A stretch of 64,000 bases of DNA. Source: Tritrichomonas musculus (Eukaryota; Parabasalia; Tritrichomonadida; Tritrichomonadidae). Under the pieces are notes generated by a model. It ran no database searches. It saw nothing but the letters and a program-made list of their open reading frames with translations, and was not told where the DNA came from. Made by a program: the position numbers and the translations under genes. Below, piece after piece: positions 40,392 to 51,086 of the stretch; within the stretch, counting starts at the first letter, position 1, and every line of letters starts with the position of its first letter. The stretch spans positions 1,054,001-1,118,000 of the forward strand of contig JAPFFF010000009.1 of the NCBI GenBank assembly GCA_039105265.1, given 5' to 3'.

Positions 40392-41877
40392 TTGATGCTG
40401 TTTATATCAATACTTCTACCCCAGCCAAAATTTTTTCTACAAATTCTAATTTTTATCGAAAATAATAATATACCAATTCAACCTCTCAAATCTTATATAC
40501 AACAAAAATTACCCTCACATTCCAATAACATTGACTTTAATAATTTTTATAACGATATATTTTCAAGTACAAATTACCACATTTTTCCTCTATTTTATAC
40601 TAATATAGACAGAACATCACCTAACATTATTCCTGTTGAAATAGTTGATTGTATTTGAGGAGGTGAATTGAAGTAGTGAATAGATAAAATGATAATGTGA
40701 TGATCATGTGAGAGTTTTATGACGTCATGAGAAACCACAGAAACATTTATGTTACTTCTTTGGATTTCAAGAAAGCCTTTGGTTCCTTCTCTCATGACAT
40801 GATTATAAACTTTTTAATGAAAAAAGGGTTCTTTATGAATTTGTACAAAACATAAGAAATGTTTACACTTTTTCTACTACAAGCACTTTAACTAACAACT
40901 TTACTTCTGATAAGATTGGCATCAAGAAAAGTAAGCAAGGTGGCCCAGTTTCACCATTATTATTTAACCTTTTCTTAGAGCCTCTCTTTAAAAATCTTGA
41001 CTTAACACTTAAAGAAGTTGAAAACGATGATTTAAACAATTCCAATATTAAAGTTAAATACTCTTCAGATATTAATTCTGAACATCATTTTATAAATGAA
41101 TTAAACAATACAATTCTCAAATAATCTATCAGGCTCGATAAATACCAAAAATTATCATTGTTCCTAACTTCTAGAAAAAAGGAAAGATGGATAGAACGAA
41201 TGCATAAAAACATGTTTCATCTTCACTCTATGTCATATTTCAACGATAATCCGTTTTCATACTTTTATCTTCTATGACATTTCAATCCCATTTGTAAAAA
41301 GCTATTCAAATTTGTGATCAAAAGTCGGAACAATTTCCTTGGTACTCCAGAAGTTAACGAACTATTTTGAGGGAGATTATAAAATACAAATAATGAGTAT
41401 CAAGCATATTCTCATTATTTGCGTTCCAAAATTGAAGAAGTACACAGAAAGACACAATAAACTTCAATATATCCTTTTGGAATATGTTAGGAAGCTAACT
41501 TACCTGATGAACCACGTTTGCTAAAGCTTGACATAGTTGGTTGACGTGGTCAAAGGACGAAATGCTCCATAATTGAGATAAGTGTTCCTTACTCGCATTT
41601 TAATTGAGGACTCTCTTAAATATGTTGATGGGCATAAGAAAGAAAAATATAAACGATTGTTTGAGTTCCTCAGTGAACAATGGCATCAATGTTTAAATTC
41701 TACACTATTGTCGTTTCATCTTTAAGGACTCTTTTCAAAGATACTATTTCAGATATTACAGACCCATTCCCTAAAGTTCTGTCGGAAAAAATCTTATTAA
41801 AAGATTGTCTGTCAACGCTTTGTGCGGATCTAAGGATCCTGATGATGACGAAGATAAGTTTGGAATCACTTCTCTAA
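40392..41877 (+). pseudogene. Broken non-LTR retrotransposon: reverse transcriptase plus restriction-like endonuclease
   Basis: Plus-strand reading in shifting frames gives the landmarks of a non-LTR retrotransposon protein. From 40727 comes YVTSLDFKKAFGSFSHD, the palm motif with catalytic Asp. After a frameshift near 40820 comes GGPVSPLLFNLFLEPL (about 40939-40986). The usual YADD is not intact; the nearest match is YSSD near 41060. After stops and more frameshifts comes IIEISVPY (41569-41592) and KKEKYKRLFEFL (about 41630-41670), the core strand and K..KY helix of the restriction-like endonuclease domain found in R2, CRE and NeSL type elements. A final open piece (41680-41877) looks like the conserved tail. 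At least three frameshifts and several stops make it non-functional. It begins about 50 bases downstream of the tRNA. Confidence 0.7.
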
Positions 41878-41919
41878 CAAACCGTTACCAGCTTCTATAA
41901 CCTCGGATCCTGATGATGA
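41834..41919. repeat. 15-bp direct repeat GGATCCTGATGATGA
   Basis: Copies lie at 41834-41848 and 41905-41919, 71 bases apart, just where recognisable retrotransposon sequence ends and transposase sequence begins. It may mark a junction or a local duplication of an acidic coding stretch. Confidence 0.6.
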
Positions 41920-42740
41920 GGAAGCACGTATTGAAGATGTTCATGCCAGTGATAATGATTATGAGAATAGTTTATCCTTAAAAAAAAGTATAATTAATTC
42001 TTTTTATACCTTGAACCAAAATAAACTAAGACGTGATAAACGTTTAATATTGAATGTCGATGAGACGAGTTCAGCATTCAGTAAAAAATACCAAGTACTT
42101 TGTACCAAAGAGTATTCCCAGATATTGTTGAAATTAATGAACATTTTACTGGACTTTTCCCATTCAATGCCAGTGGGGACAAATTAAAACCTACTATTAT
42201 TTTACCAGGTCTAGAAAAATTCTCAAAAAAATTGAAAACTTAACAGCTCACTTTTTCAGTCAAAAAAGTGGCCATGATATATCACATTATCGTCTAGAGT
42301 TACCAATGGACGTTATATTGGACGAAGTATTATTAATAGAAGATTGCCATGGTTCTAGAATTAACGAATTCTAAATAGAATATTTAAAGATGTTCATAAT
42401 CAGACTAGTGACTCTCCTTGCTCATACAACGCACATACTTTAGCTATTCGATGTATGTGTGGCTAAAAGTTTGAAAAGCAACATTAACAAGTTAGGTTAT
42501 AACATAATATATAATTTTAATACACAAAATTTTCATTCAAAGAGAGCAAAAATACGTTATACAACAGTTTCAATAATGATAGATTCATAGTCACAGTTTT
42601 ATTTTAACAGGTATATGTCCATTCAAATCAAAATGTGGTTTAGAATCAGAATTTCAAAACATTGAAAGTATTCTAAAACCAAATATTCGAGATTTGAATA
42701 GTTATTTTTATTTTCATACAGAAATTAGCAAAGGTAAGGT
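41890..42740 (+). pseudogene. Broken pogo/Tigger-like DDE transposase
   Basis: Despite frameshifts, the DDE core is readable. First Asp at 42059-42061 in LILNVDETSS; then TGLFPFNASGDKLKPTIILP (about 42150-42210), a strong signature of the DDE_1 (pogo, Tigger, Jerky) family; second Asp at 42342-42344 in LIEDCHGSRINEF; third Asp at 42450-42452 in LFDVCVAKSLK after LAHTTHIL. The second and third Asp are 36 codons apart in the same frame; at least one frameshift separates the first. A late piece, FILTGICPFKSK, matches the common C-terminal phrase of the family. The N-terminal DNA-binding half is missing or too eroded to see. Stops and frameshifts rule out function. Confidence 0.75.
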
Positions 42741-43900
42741 ATGAACATCGATTTCTCTTATGGCAAATTTAAATCCAAATGGTACTTTATCAATTCTTTA
42801 CTAATTAATTATTATATAATTCTTCAATTTCTTTTTCTCTCTCTCTTCTTCCTTTTTCTTTTTTTACCTTTGTTTTGATATTTTACTACTCATGTCCTCT
42901 TTTAGTGCAGCATCTTGTTTTTAATTGTAAGGAATTCTAACAAAGACTTGAATTTTAGTCAAAGGTAAATTCAATTGCTTTTTCGTGAAATTGAGAATAT
43001 TGTTCTCCACTTGTTGAATTTACATTTATTTTGTTTAAAGCCTCAAAATAGGAAAAAAATAGAAAAAGCTGACATCTTTAATTTTTTAAGAGGCTGATTG
43101 GTTAATGTTGTAATTCCTTTAAATGCCTTTCCATGGTTTTTCCCTTCATCAATAAATCTAAAAAAAAAAAACTATTATCTTTTGAACATATCTTCGATTG
43201 TATTACACTAATACACCAAACAAATTTGTAATACAGCACTGTTCCTATTTTGAGGAGCAAAATTGTTATAATTCATCCTAAAATTGGGAATATTGTTCAT
43301 TTACTTTAGAATTCTTGAAAGTGAAAACAATAAAAATTTTTGATTATAAGCAATTTCATTGTTTCACATTGGTGAAAACTTCTCCATTCGATCAAAGCTA
43401 AATTACTATATGATTAATCTTATCAAGAGCTGAATTCATTGAAAACTCTGAGGATAATTCATATCAAACGTTCTGGAGTTTTCGTTTTAAAAAATTGTAT
43501 GATATCAGAACTTTGAAAAAACATCTGTAAGAAAGGAATTGCATTTGAATAATGATGATCATTTTTATTATGTCATCGTTTTTGAAGTATCATCAGATTT
43601 CTAAAAGATTATAAAACTATTAAAATAATGAATGTAAATCTTACCATATTATCCAACAGATTGTCATAAGCTAACAGCTATCTCAAAGAATATTGTAATG
43701 TTCTGGAGTTGCAAGGCTAAGCAACTCTCCAGTGTTTGGAATAAAATGAAAAAATAAACTCATCAAATTTGAATTTCAATACTTATTTGGTCAATACATC
43801 AAATTTTATGAATTCTAAACTTGAGATTTCATGAGCTAATAATGTTTCTTTTAATACATATTAAATTTATTTTAAAATCTTCATTTTCTTTAAATGTTGA
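42741..43900. other. AT-rich spacer with weak hairpins
   Basis: No gene. Two short features stand out: a 14-base inverted pair CCTCAAAATAGGAA (43041-43054) with its complement at 43242-43255, and an imperfect hairpin near 43704-43733 with CTGGAG and CTCCAG ends. They may be remains of small transposons. Confidence 0.4.
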
Positions 43901-43902
43901 TA

Positions 43903-44562
43903 CAGTCTTTTCGGGATTATAACGGAAATATCCACTTTAATAACGGAAAAGTTCATTATGATAACGGAAAAGTTCATTATGATTACGGAAAAATTCGATT
44001 TCATAACGGAAAGTGTAACCATTTTTTTGTGAAAATCTTTTTTAATAAAGCACTCACTTAAAAAATCATGATTTATATATATTATTTTAATTAAATTTCC
44101 AATATATCAAATATACGTTGCCTTATGAATGTTTTCTAATTATATACTCTTGCATCAACTTATAAATAATATTTACAAAATAGATTAATTGAATATTTTT
44201 AGTAATTTTCAGATGCCAATAGTTTATATTAAGTGTAAATCTTAAATATATTCCATTAAATCCAATTTTTATGAGAAAAAATTTTTGATGATATTTTTTG
44301 AAAAAAAGTTTCTTTATGTTTTCTTTCCAATTTTCGGTATCTATTCCATATTTATGATGATTTTAAATCTTTTTATTTATAGTTTATTAAATAAAACCAT
44401 GATTTTTAAATGAATGTTTTATAAAAAAGATTTTCATAAAAAATGGTTACACTTTCCGTTATGAAATCTAACTTTTCCGTAATCATAATGAACTTTTCCG
44501 TTATCATAATGAACTTTTCCGTTATTAAAGTGGATATTTCCGTTATAATCCCGTAAAGACTG
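43903..44562. mobile_element. 660-bp MITE with 140-bp terminal inverted repeats and TA target duplication
   Basis: The left arm (43903 to about 44042) and right arm (about 44423 to 44562, other strand) match over about 140 bases with only a handful of differences. Both start CAGTCTTT and continue CGGGATTATAACGGAAAT. TA flanks both ends (43901-43902 and 44563-44564), as expected for Tc1/mariner/pogo elements. Each arm carries five copies of a box ATAACGGAAA (one is ATTACGGAAA); on the left they start at 43919, 43940, 43961, 43982 and 44003, exactly 21 bases apart. The interior has no gene; the ORF at 44406-44672 minus is a shadow of the repeats. Copies of a transposase-binding site are the natural reading of the boxes. 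Confidence 0.9.
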
Positions 44563-44564
44563 TA

Positions 44565-45194
44565 ATGAAATTGAAGATTAAAATTTGATATCCCAATTAA
44601 ATTTGAGTGACATATCAATTCAAATTGAAAATTAGCATTAAAATCAATTTTTATGTTGAAAAATACTTTCATTTAAAGAAAATTGTTTTCATCAAATAAA
44701 CTAAAATGCAATTCAAAATTTTCATGTAGTTTGGGCTTAATTGGGCTTCTAAAAGAAGATTATTTGATGATTTTAAATGTATTTTGAAATTTTCAATTAT
44801 ATATAATTTCAAAGTGTTAGAAATTAAAAAATCGTTGAAGCCTTTTTTCTTTTATGCCTGAATAAATGTTGCCTTTATTTTCTAATAGAAGCGTATTCAT
44901 CAGAAATGCCAATTTTTTTGGTTTATTCAAATGTAAAATGATGTATACATTGTTAGATTAAAAGTAAGTAAAATAAAATTAATGAAAGCTAGTTTTATTA
45001 AAGAATAGATAATTAGGAATAAGAAACAAGTAATAACAAATAGAAAACAATTACAATATAGGCCGCTCCAAAAAATGATCTTTAACTCTTTTCTAAAAGA
45101 AAATATAATCAACTTTTTGATAGTTTAAATGGTCAATCAAGTACAAAATGGAACAGTTGAAAAATAACATAAAATATAACAATAAAATATAGAA
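44565..45194. other. Spacer between MITE and kinase gene
   Basis: AT-rich 3' flank of the kinase gene. Short minus-strand ORFs of about 60 codons are not supported by composition. Nothing else seen. Confidence 0.5.
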
Positions 45195-46817
45195 TCAATG
45201 CTTAAAAACATCAAGAATAGCTGACACAAATTGAGTATATTGCCAGCTATCCCCTTGAATTCTTTTGAATGCCACAACATATACATTTCTAAATCCATAT
45301 AATTTGCAAACCTCAGCTGAAACTTGTAAATCCTGTCCATATAAATGAAACATTAATGGCTCAGTTCGTTGGAAGTTAATTCCAAGCTGAACGAGCGTTT
45401 GCTCTAACTGTTGCGCTACAACAGATGGATCATCATGGCTGATCGTTTGCGACATGATTGGCCCATGATGTGTGCTTGTATTTTCACCTTCTGCTTCATT
45501 TTCAGCCATTGCTTGTGCATCTAATGATATTGACCTTGGCTGGATGGGCTTTGATCTTGATGATCTCGCAGTTCTCATCTTTAAGCCACCAAAATTACCA
45601 AAACCATTATTTAATCCACCTAGGTTGAGGTTTCCAAGGCCAAAATTCATTCCATTTAGATTAAGATTTGCAAATTGCATTGGTGGTGGCGAAGGCTGAG
45701 GTGGTGGCTGAAATTGCATAGGTTGATTTTGACCAAACATCATTAATCCAGGACCCTGCCCCATATTCATGTTCATATTCATGCACATATTCATATTCAT
45801 ACCCATATTTAATCCCATATGATTTTCTGGTTGCATTGGTCCTGATAGCGATCCTGCTTCCTGAATTGTTTGCATAGAATTGGATACATTGTTGATGTTT
45901 GGTGAAGCAGACATTGCTTGTGGAAATTCAAATTCTGGCCGAATGTCTTGCTGAGAAAATCCACCAAGATTGAGCGTGAGATGAGGTTCGAAACTTACTT
46001 GTTGACCTGCTGGCTTTGGAAGAGGAAAAACATTTCCTACTCCCAAAAGCCAGGGATGCACTAATATAGCATCAATTGTGAAACGTTGCGACACGTCGGG
46101 ATTAAGAATTCCACGAATCATATCTTGACACTCTAATGAAATATTTTTTGGCATTGGAAATGTACCCGTAGTTATTTGTTGAAACATCTGATCAGGGTCT
46201 TGATAATTCCAAGGCAAAGATCCGTCAACAAGTGCATAAAGTATGACACCAAGTGCCCATACATCAGCGAGTATACCGTAATAAGACGTTGTTGTAAGCG
46301 CTTCTGGAGCTATATAGCAAGAAGATCCGCAACGGTCGTGAAGCGGTTGATCGGCATGCGTATTACAAAGCCCAAAATCAATAAGTTTAACTGTATTATA
46401 TTCGGTTAATAACAAATTTTCAGGTTTTAAATCACGATGGATAACATTTTGCGAATGACAGTATCCAACTGCCAATACGATTTGTTTAAAAAATCGTTTA
46501 GCTAGCGGCTCTTCAACTCGTTGACGTGAAATTATAAAATCGAATAGTTCTCCACCTCCGCAATATTCAAGAACAACATAAAATGCAGCTTCATCTTCAA
46601 TGACCTCTATAAGCTTTATAACACCTGGATGATCAAGTCGTTGTACCGTTGCAATACGTTCTTGAAGGCGGTCGTACTGAGATTGATCTGTCAGAGATGA
46701 TTTTTGGATAATTTTTACAGCAACAGTTTCATTTGTGAAGACATGGACACCTAATTTCACTGTCGAAAAAGAACCATCTCCTATAACGCGTAATAAACGA
46801 TATTTTCCGACTAACAT
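45195..46817 (-). CDS. CAMK/AMPK-like Ser/Thr protein kinase with C-terminal KA1-like domain
   Basis: The 540-residue protein starts directly with a kinase domain (about 5-258). Catalytic landmarks are intact: glycine loop GDGSFSTV (13-20), VAVK with Lys35, HRDLKPEN (127-134) and DFG (147-149), APE (170-172). The segment HPWLLG closes the domain. In SNF1/AMPK, MARK and relatives the activation loop has Thr two residues before Cys-Gly-Ser; here that place is Asp161 (HDRCGSS), which could mimic phosphorylation. A Met/Asn/Gly/Pro-rich linker (about 290-430) has repeated MNMNM runs. The last 95 residues look like a KA1 domain, with QLEQTLVQLGINF and a terminal amphipathic helix, used by this family to bind acidic lipids or regulate the kinase. 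Confidence 0.85.
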   Translation of the reverse strand: MLVGKYRLLRVIGDGSFSTVKLGVHVFTNETVAVKIIQKSSLTDQSQYDRLQERIATVQRLDHPGVIKLIEVIEDEAAFYVVLEYCGGGELFDFIISRQRVEEPLAKRFFKQIVLAVGYCHSQNVIHRDLKPENLLLTEYNTVKLIDFGLCNTHADQPLHDRCGSSCYIAPEALTTTSYYGILADVWALGVILYALVDGSLPWNYQDPDQMFQQITTGTFPMPKNISLECQDMIRGILNPDVSQRFTIDAILVHPWLLGVGNVFPLPKPAGQQVSFEPHLTLNLGGFSQQDIRPEFEFPQAMSASPNINNVSNSMQTIQEAGSLSGPMQPENHMGLNMGMNMNMCMNMNMNMGQGPGLMMFGQNQPMQFQPPPQPSPPPMQFANLNLNGMNFGLGNLNLGGLNNGFGNFGGLKMRTARSSRSKPIQPRSISLDAQAMAENEAEGENTSTHHGPIMSQTISHDDPSVVAQQLEQTLVQLGINFQRTEPLMFHLYGQDLQVSAEVCKLYGFRNVYVVAFKRIQGDSWQYTQFVSAILDVFKH

Positions 46818-47535
46818 TTCTCTATAAAAAGGTTATATAAGTTTATTTTAAAAATTAAGGATTTAATTGAAAGAAAAAATAAAAATCTGGATTTTGAAAG
46901 AAATTTTTCTTTGAATCAAAGAAAAAATTTTCAAAATGAGCTTTTGGTAAATGAGCTTTCTTTTCTGACTGTTGCATTTGCTTTGGATAAATAAAAAGTT
47001 CCATATTTTAGCTTTTTATATTTATTATTGCTTCATTTATGGTTAACTCATGGAAATTTGCTCAATTTCTTATCAGATTTTCTTGACTTTTTTTTATTTA
47101 TTTATAAACGAAAATAAATTTGGTAACAAATTATAATACAAAAAAACTCCTCTATTAATTCTTTTCTAAAAGAGGAAAATCATCAATTTAGATCAATAAG
47201 GCCAATTTTTTTGTTAATAAAGGCCAAAATTTGAATTATAAACTTAATAAAAAAAAGATGATTCATCAGAGATTCAATTGTATATTGAACTGATGATTCT
47301 TTATTTAATCATATTCTATAAATAAGTGAATCCGAGTTTAATTATAAAACTTATGGCTATTAATAAAATAATTAGGAGAAAGAATTATGATAATGAATTT
47401 TTTTTAGAAAACAGTTTCAAATTTGGAATAATAATTTTTATTTTATAAAACAAGTAGCACATAACTTTATTCTATTCAAATTTAAAATCATATATTATAT
47501 TAATAATAAGATACAATAGATTATTCAGAATTCGC
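46818..47535. other. Spacer between kinase and transporter genes
   Basis: AT-rich. Contains the 5' flank of the kinase gene and the 3' flank of the transporter gene. No ORF, RNA gene or inverted-repeat pair was recognised. Confidence 0.5.
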
Positions 47536-48837
47536 TCAATCCTGATAATTTTCTTCTTTCTCTGTTTTATTTTCTTCATCGTTTCCATTTTCTATTTTGT
47601 GTTTTTCCTTTTCTTTTTGGTCTTTTTGATTGACCAGAGCCCCCATTTCTTCTCCTCTTGTTTCTGGGAGGAAAAATAAACCATATAAGAACGAAATAAT
47701 CATTATAACTCCATAGAAAAAGTAAACCCAAGCTAGAGTCATTGTATCTTGCATTGTTGGGAAAACAAATATCATTAATGCCGCAAAAAACCAGTTAACT
47801 GCTTGTATAATACCCATTGCAAGTCCTCTAACTTCATCAGGGAAGAGCTCAGGGACAACAAACCAAGGTAAAGGACCTAAGCCAATACCAAAGAAAAGAA
47901 CATCAAAAAAGAGCATAACAACAGGAACAATTTTAGACCAATTCCATTCTTCATTGGCCCATAAAATGAGAAGAAAAACGCCTTGCCCAAGAGATGAAAT
48001 CCACCAAGTTGCCCTTCTTCCAAGAAATTCAACAAGTGGTGTTGAACAAGCAACTGTTATAACTTGAGCTGAAGTAACAATAACTGATGATACTGATGGA
48101 TTTAAATTAATATTAGAATTTTCAAAGATAACAGTTAGGTTTGTTAACAAGGCATTGATCCCTGAAAATTGTTGGAATATGACAATGAGTAATGATATAA
48201 AAAAGGCTTTGATATATTTTTTTTGAAATAAATTAACTTGCTTTTTTTTTTCGGTATCATCCATTCTTTCAAATGCAGGTGATTCGGGAATGAAAAATAA
48301 GCATAAGATATTAAATGCTGGCGGAGCCATTGCAATTCCAGACAATGGTCTCCATTCGAGCCAGATACCAAAAAAATAAATAAGTAGAGCTCCAATTGAA
48401 CAAAATAGCTGGCTCATAACACCATAAGCGCCACGAACTTCCGTTGGCGAAAGTTCAGCAATATAAACCGGATTTACTGTTGAAACGGCTCCAACACCTA
48501 AACCTGTTACTCCCCTCCCGACATAAGCAAGCGCTCTATATTTTTTTTTCGTCAAAATAATAAGAATCCATCCAACAATTACAACAACTGATGACATCAT
48601 TGTTGGATATTTTCTTCCGTATCTTTGAATTGCGAAATTGACAATTGGACCACCAAAAATGGCACATATCGGTCCAATTGCGTTGAAAACCGACCTTTTC
48701 ATTTTAGTATCAAGTTTAAAATCATCAACTTCTGATTGATAAGCTGCTGCATAAAAACCAAGGCAGAAACCAACAGATAACGTACCAACTGACAATACAA
48801 TAACATATAATAAAGCTTTCTGGCAAAAACCTGCCAT
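47536..48837 (-). CDS. Sugar porter of the major facilitator superfamily, GLUT-like
   Basis: The 433-residue protein shows the sugar-porter motifs in order: RYGRK after helix 2, GRGVTGLGVGAVSTVNPVYI with a following ELSPTEVRGAYG (helices 4-5), PESPAF before the central loop, QQFSGINALLTN in helix 7, GLGPLPWFVVPELFPDEVRG in helix 10 and PETRG after helix 12. About twelve membrane helices fit. The central cytosolic loop is short (about 15-20 residues), giving a length below animal GLUTs. The cytosolic tail is Lys/Glu-rich. The likely role is facilitated uptake of glucose or related hexoses at the plasma membrane. TCACA lies 15-20 bases before the ATG. An inverted-repeat element begins 37 bases upstream. 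Confidence 0.9.
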   Translation of the reverse strand: MAGFCQKALLYVIVLSVGTLSVGFCLGFYAAAYQSEVDDFKLDTKMKRSVFNAIGPICAIFGGPIVNFAIQRYGRKYPTMMSSVVVIVGWILIILTKKKYRALAYVGRGVTGLGVGAVSTVNPVYIAELSPTEVRGAYGVMSQLFCSIGALLIYFFGIWLEWRPLSGIAMAPPAFNILCLFFIPESPAFERMDDTEKKKQVNLFQKKYIKAFFISLLIVIFQQFSGINALLTNLTVIFENSNINLNPSVSSVIVTSAQVITVACSTPLVEFLGRRATWWISSLGQGVFLLILWANEEWNWSKIVPVVMLFFDVLFFGIGLGPLPWFVVPELFPDEVRGLAMGIIQAVNWFFAALMIFVFPTMQDTMTLAWVYFFYGVIMIISFLYGLFFLPETRGEEMGALVNQKDQKEKEKHKIENGNDEENKTEKEENYQD

Positions 48838-48873
48838 GAGAATTTCAAAATGTGATGTTTATATTATAAAAAA

Positions 48874-49835
48874 TTTTTTGATTCACTCAATCCACTTTTA
48901 CTACAAAAAAAATACAGTATTTTTGTAGCACTACAAAACTATTCAATTTTGTATTTTGCCTTGTATTATTTGTATTTTGCCTTATTATTATAGCTTATTA
49001 CTCTACAGAGATATTTTTTTGTTTATTTCCACAATGTTAATTTTTTTAAATTATTTTTATCATTGATATTAAAAATATTAAAATCATCACTTAAAAATCA
49101 TTTTTTAAAAAAAACAATCAAATAAAATTACAGATAAATTTTATATCAAAAAGTTAAAAATTAAATTTTAAATCATTGAAATTTGAATTGATATTATTTA
49201 TATGATACTTTAAAAAGTTAAATTTTTAATGTTTATTTTTTTCAATTTTTTTCATGAATGAAAACTTTTTTCCTCCTCATTTTGCATTTCAAAAATCAAA
49301 AAATATGATTTTTATTTTATATATAATGTATATTATAATATATTTTATATTTAATAAAAAATGAATTATAATTGATTATTTTTATTAAATAATAATTGGC
49401 AAAAAAAACATTTTTTTGACATGATTATGTTTTAGCTACGATATATTTAGTAATTTTGAAATTAAACAAGAAAAACATGGTTTTAACAAAAATTAACAAC
49501 TTATAAATTTTTTTTTTGTACGTTAATTTATCTTTTATCGATTTAATGATATCTTTTTTATAATTTCCTTTCAACTCTGGTTTGATTTAATATACGAAAA
49601 ATGTTTCATGAATGATACTCTGCTTATAAACGATTTTGAACAAGTTGAACAAAAAGTTAACAAAATATATTTAGATATTATGATGAGTAGACTGACCTAT
49701 TTAAAATCTCAAAGACTAGGCTTGTTTATATGGTTAACATTTGGATTAACACAGAATGGCATGCAAATCCACTTGTGAACATCCAAATTGAGCGTTTGTA
49801 GTTTTTAGCAAAAGTGGATTGAGTGATTCAAAAAA
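48874..49835. mobile_element. Possible 0.96-kb inverted-repeat element
   Basis: A 30-base arm at 48874-48903 (core CACTCAATCCACTTTT) is matched on the other strand at 49806-49835 with about 28 identities. The interior is AT-rich without an ORF over 60 codons. Element edges merge into A/T runs, so no target duplication can be named. It sits directly upstream of the sugar transporter gene. Confidence 0.55.
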
Positions 49836-50058
49836 CATAGAAAAATGAATCGTCGATCATTTACTCCCTGAATTTTTATTCATTTTTTCTGAAAATTATA
49901 TTCAATATAATTTTTCAATATTTATTATTTCTCAAATGTTTTATCGGGCATGATCATCTTTTTTATAAATTTTTTGATAATTAAAGATGATGCTCATTTG
50001 AAAAATCATTTTAAAAGTTAAACTGTTCAGAAAAATATTCTTTCAATTGAAAATATAG

Positions 50059-50858
50059 AATATTTAGAGTTCCTAAGGCAGAGTCAATTTTCGATAAAAA
50101 CTTTTTATGTTGAATTATAATGCTTAAAAAAGTATAATTAAATTATATTAAACTTTTAAAGAATTTTTACAGGTTATTTTCCAAGATAAATGAAAAATAT
50201 TATTTTTTGACAAAATTCAGTTTAAAATGATCGTGCTTTAAAGATATGTGATATAAAAATTATTTTTTAACGTATATTTAATTTTTTCAAATTTTTTTCA
50301 GAACTTTTTTTTGACTCATTATTTGGCCATAAATGTTTAAATTTGAGAATGTTCTTTTCAAAAAATATTTATCATAATAATCTAGTTTTATATCATTTTT
50401 TAACCTGTTAATTTTTAATTAAATATAAATTTAATATTTTATAAAATTTATATTAACATATAAAATTATAAAAATATAAATCTGTCGAAAATTTTTTCTC
50501 TGAGTCATCGATTTTGTGTGACGGTATGAATTTTCTGTTTTTTTATTGAAATTTCATATTGTCCAAATATTATCCTGCATTTCATAAATTAATAAATATA
50601 TGATATTTTTATAAATATATAATTATTATTTAAATAAGAAAATATTTATAATTTATCAAGATATTATGAAAATATAAAAAAAGTGATATTAAAATGTAGA
50701 ATTGTTTTTATTAAATAATATTGGATAATTTAAAATAAGAGTTTAATATTAAATATAATAATATAAAAATTTTTGATTTTTAACTACTACATTTTTTTAA
50801 AAATAATTTTTTAAAAAAAGTTACGTTAAGTCACTTAGCATTAGGAACTCTGAATATT
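50059..50858. mobile_element. Possible 0.8-kb inverted-repeat element
   Basis: AATATTTAGAGTTCCTAAGGC-type sequence at 50059-50079 pairs with its inverted copy at 50838-50858 (about 19 of 21 match). The interior carries no gene. The arms are short and the edges AT-rich, so this is a weaker case than the MITE at 43903. Confidence 0.45.
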
Positions 50859-51086
50859 TTTATACAATATTTGAGATATGCACATCAATATCTTAATAAA
50901 TATAATATTATTATTCAATAATTATTTATATAAAATAAAACAATTTTTTTCATGAAAAAAAAAAAAAAATAAATTTATAAAAAATCAGAGGTAAGGGCGC
51001 ATAAAAAAAATTATTTCTTTTTGATATTTAATATTTTAATTTTACATATATATACAATTAATTTTGTATTATACATTGTTGAATTT

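Noticed and set aside
44406..44672. 88-codon minus-strand ORF with repeated ITEKFIM
   Set aside because: The repeat is the 21-bp box series of the MITE arm read as protein, not a gene.
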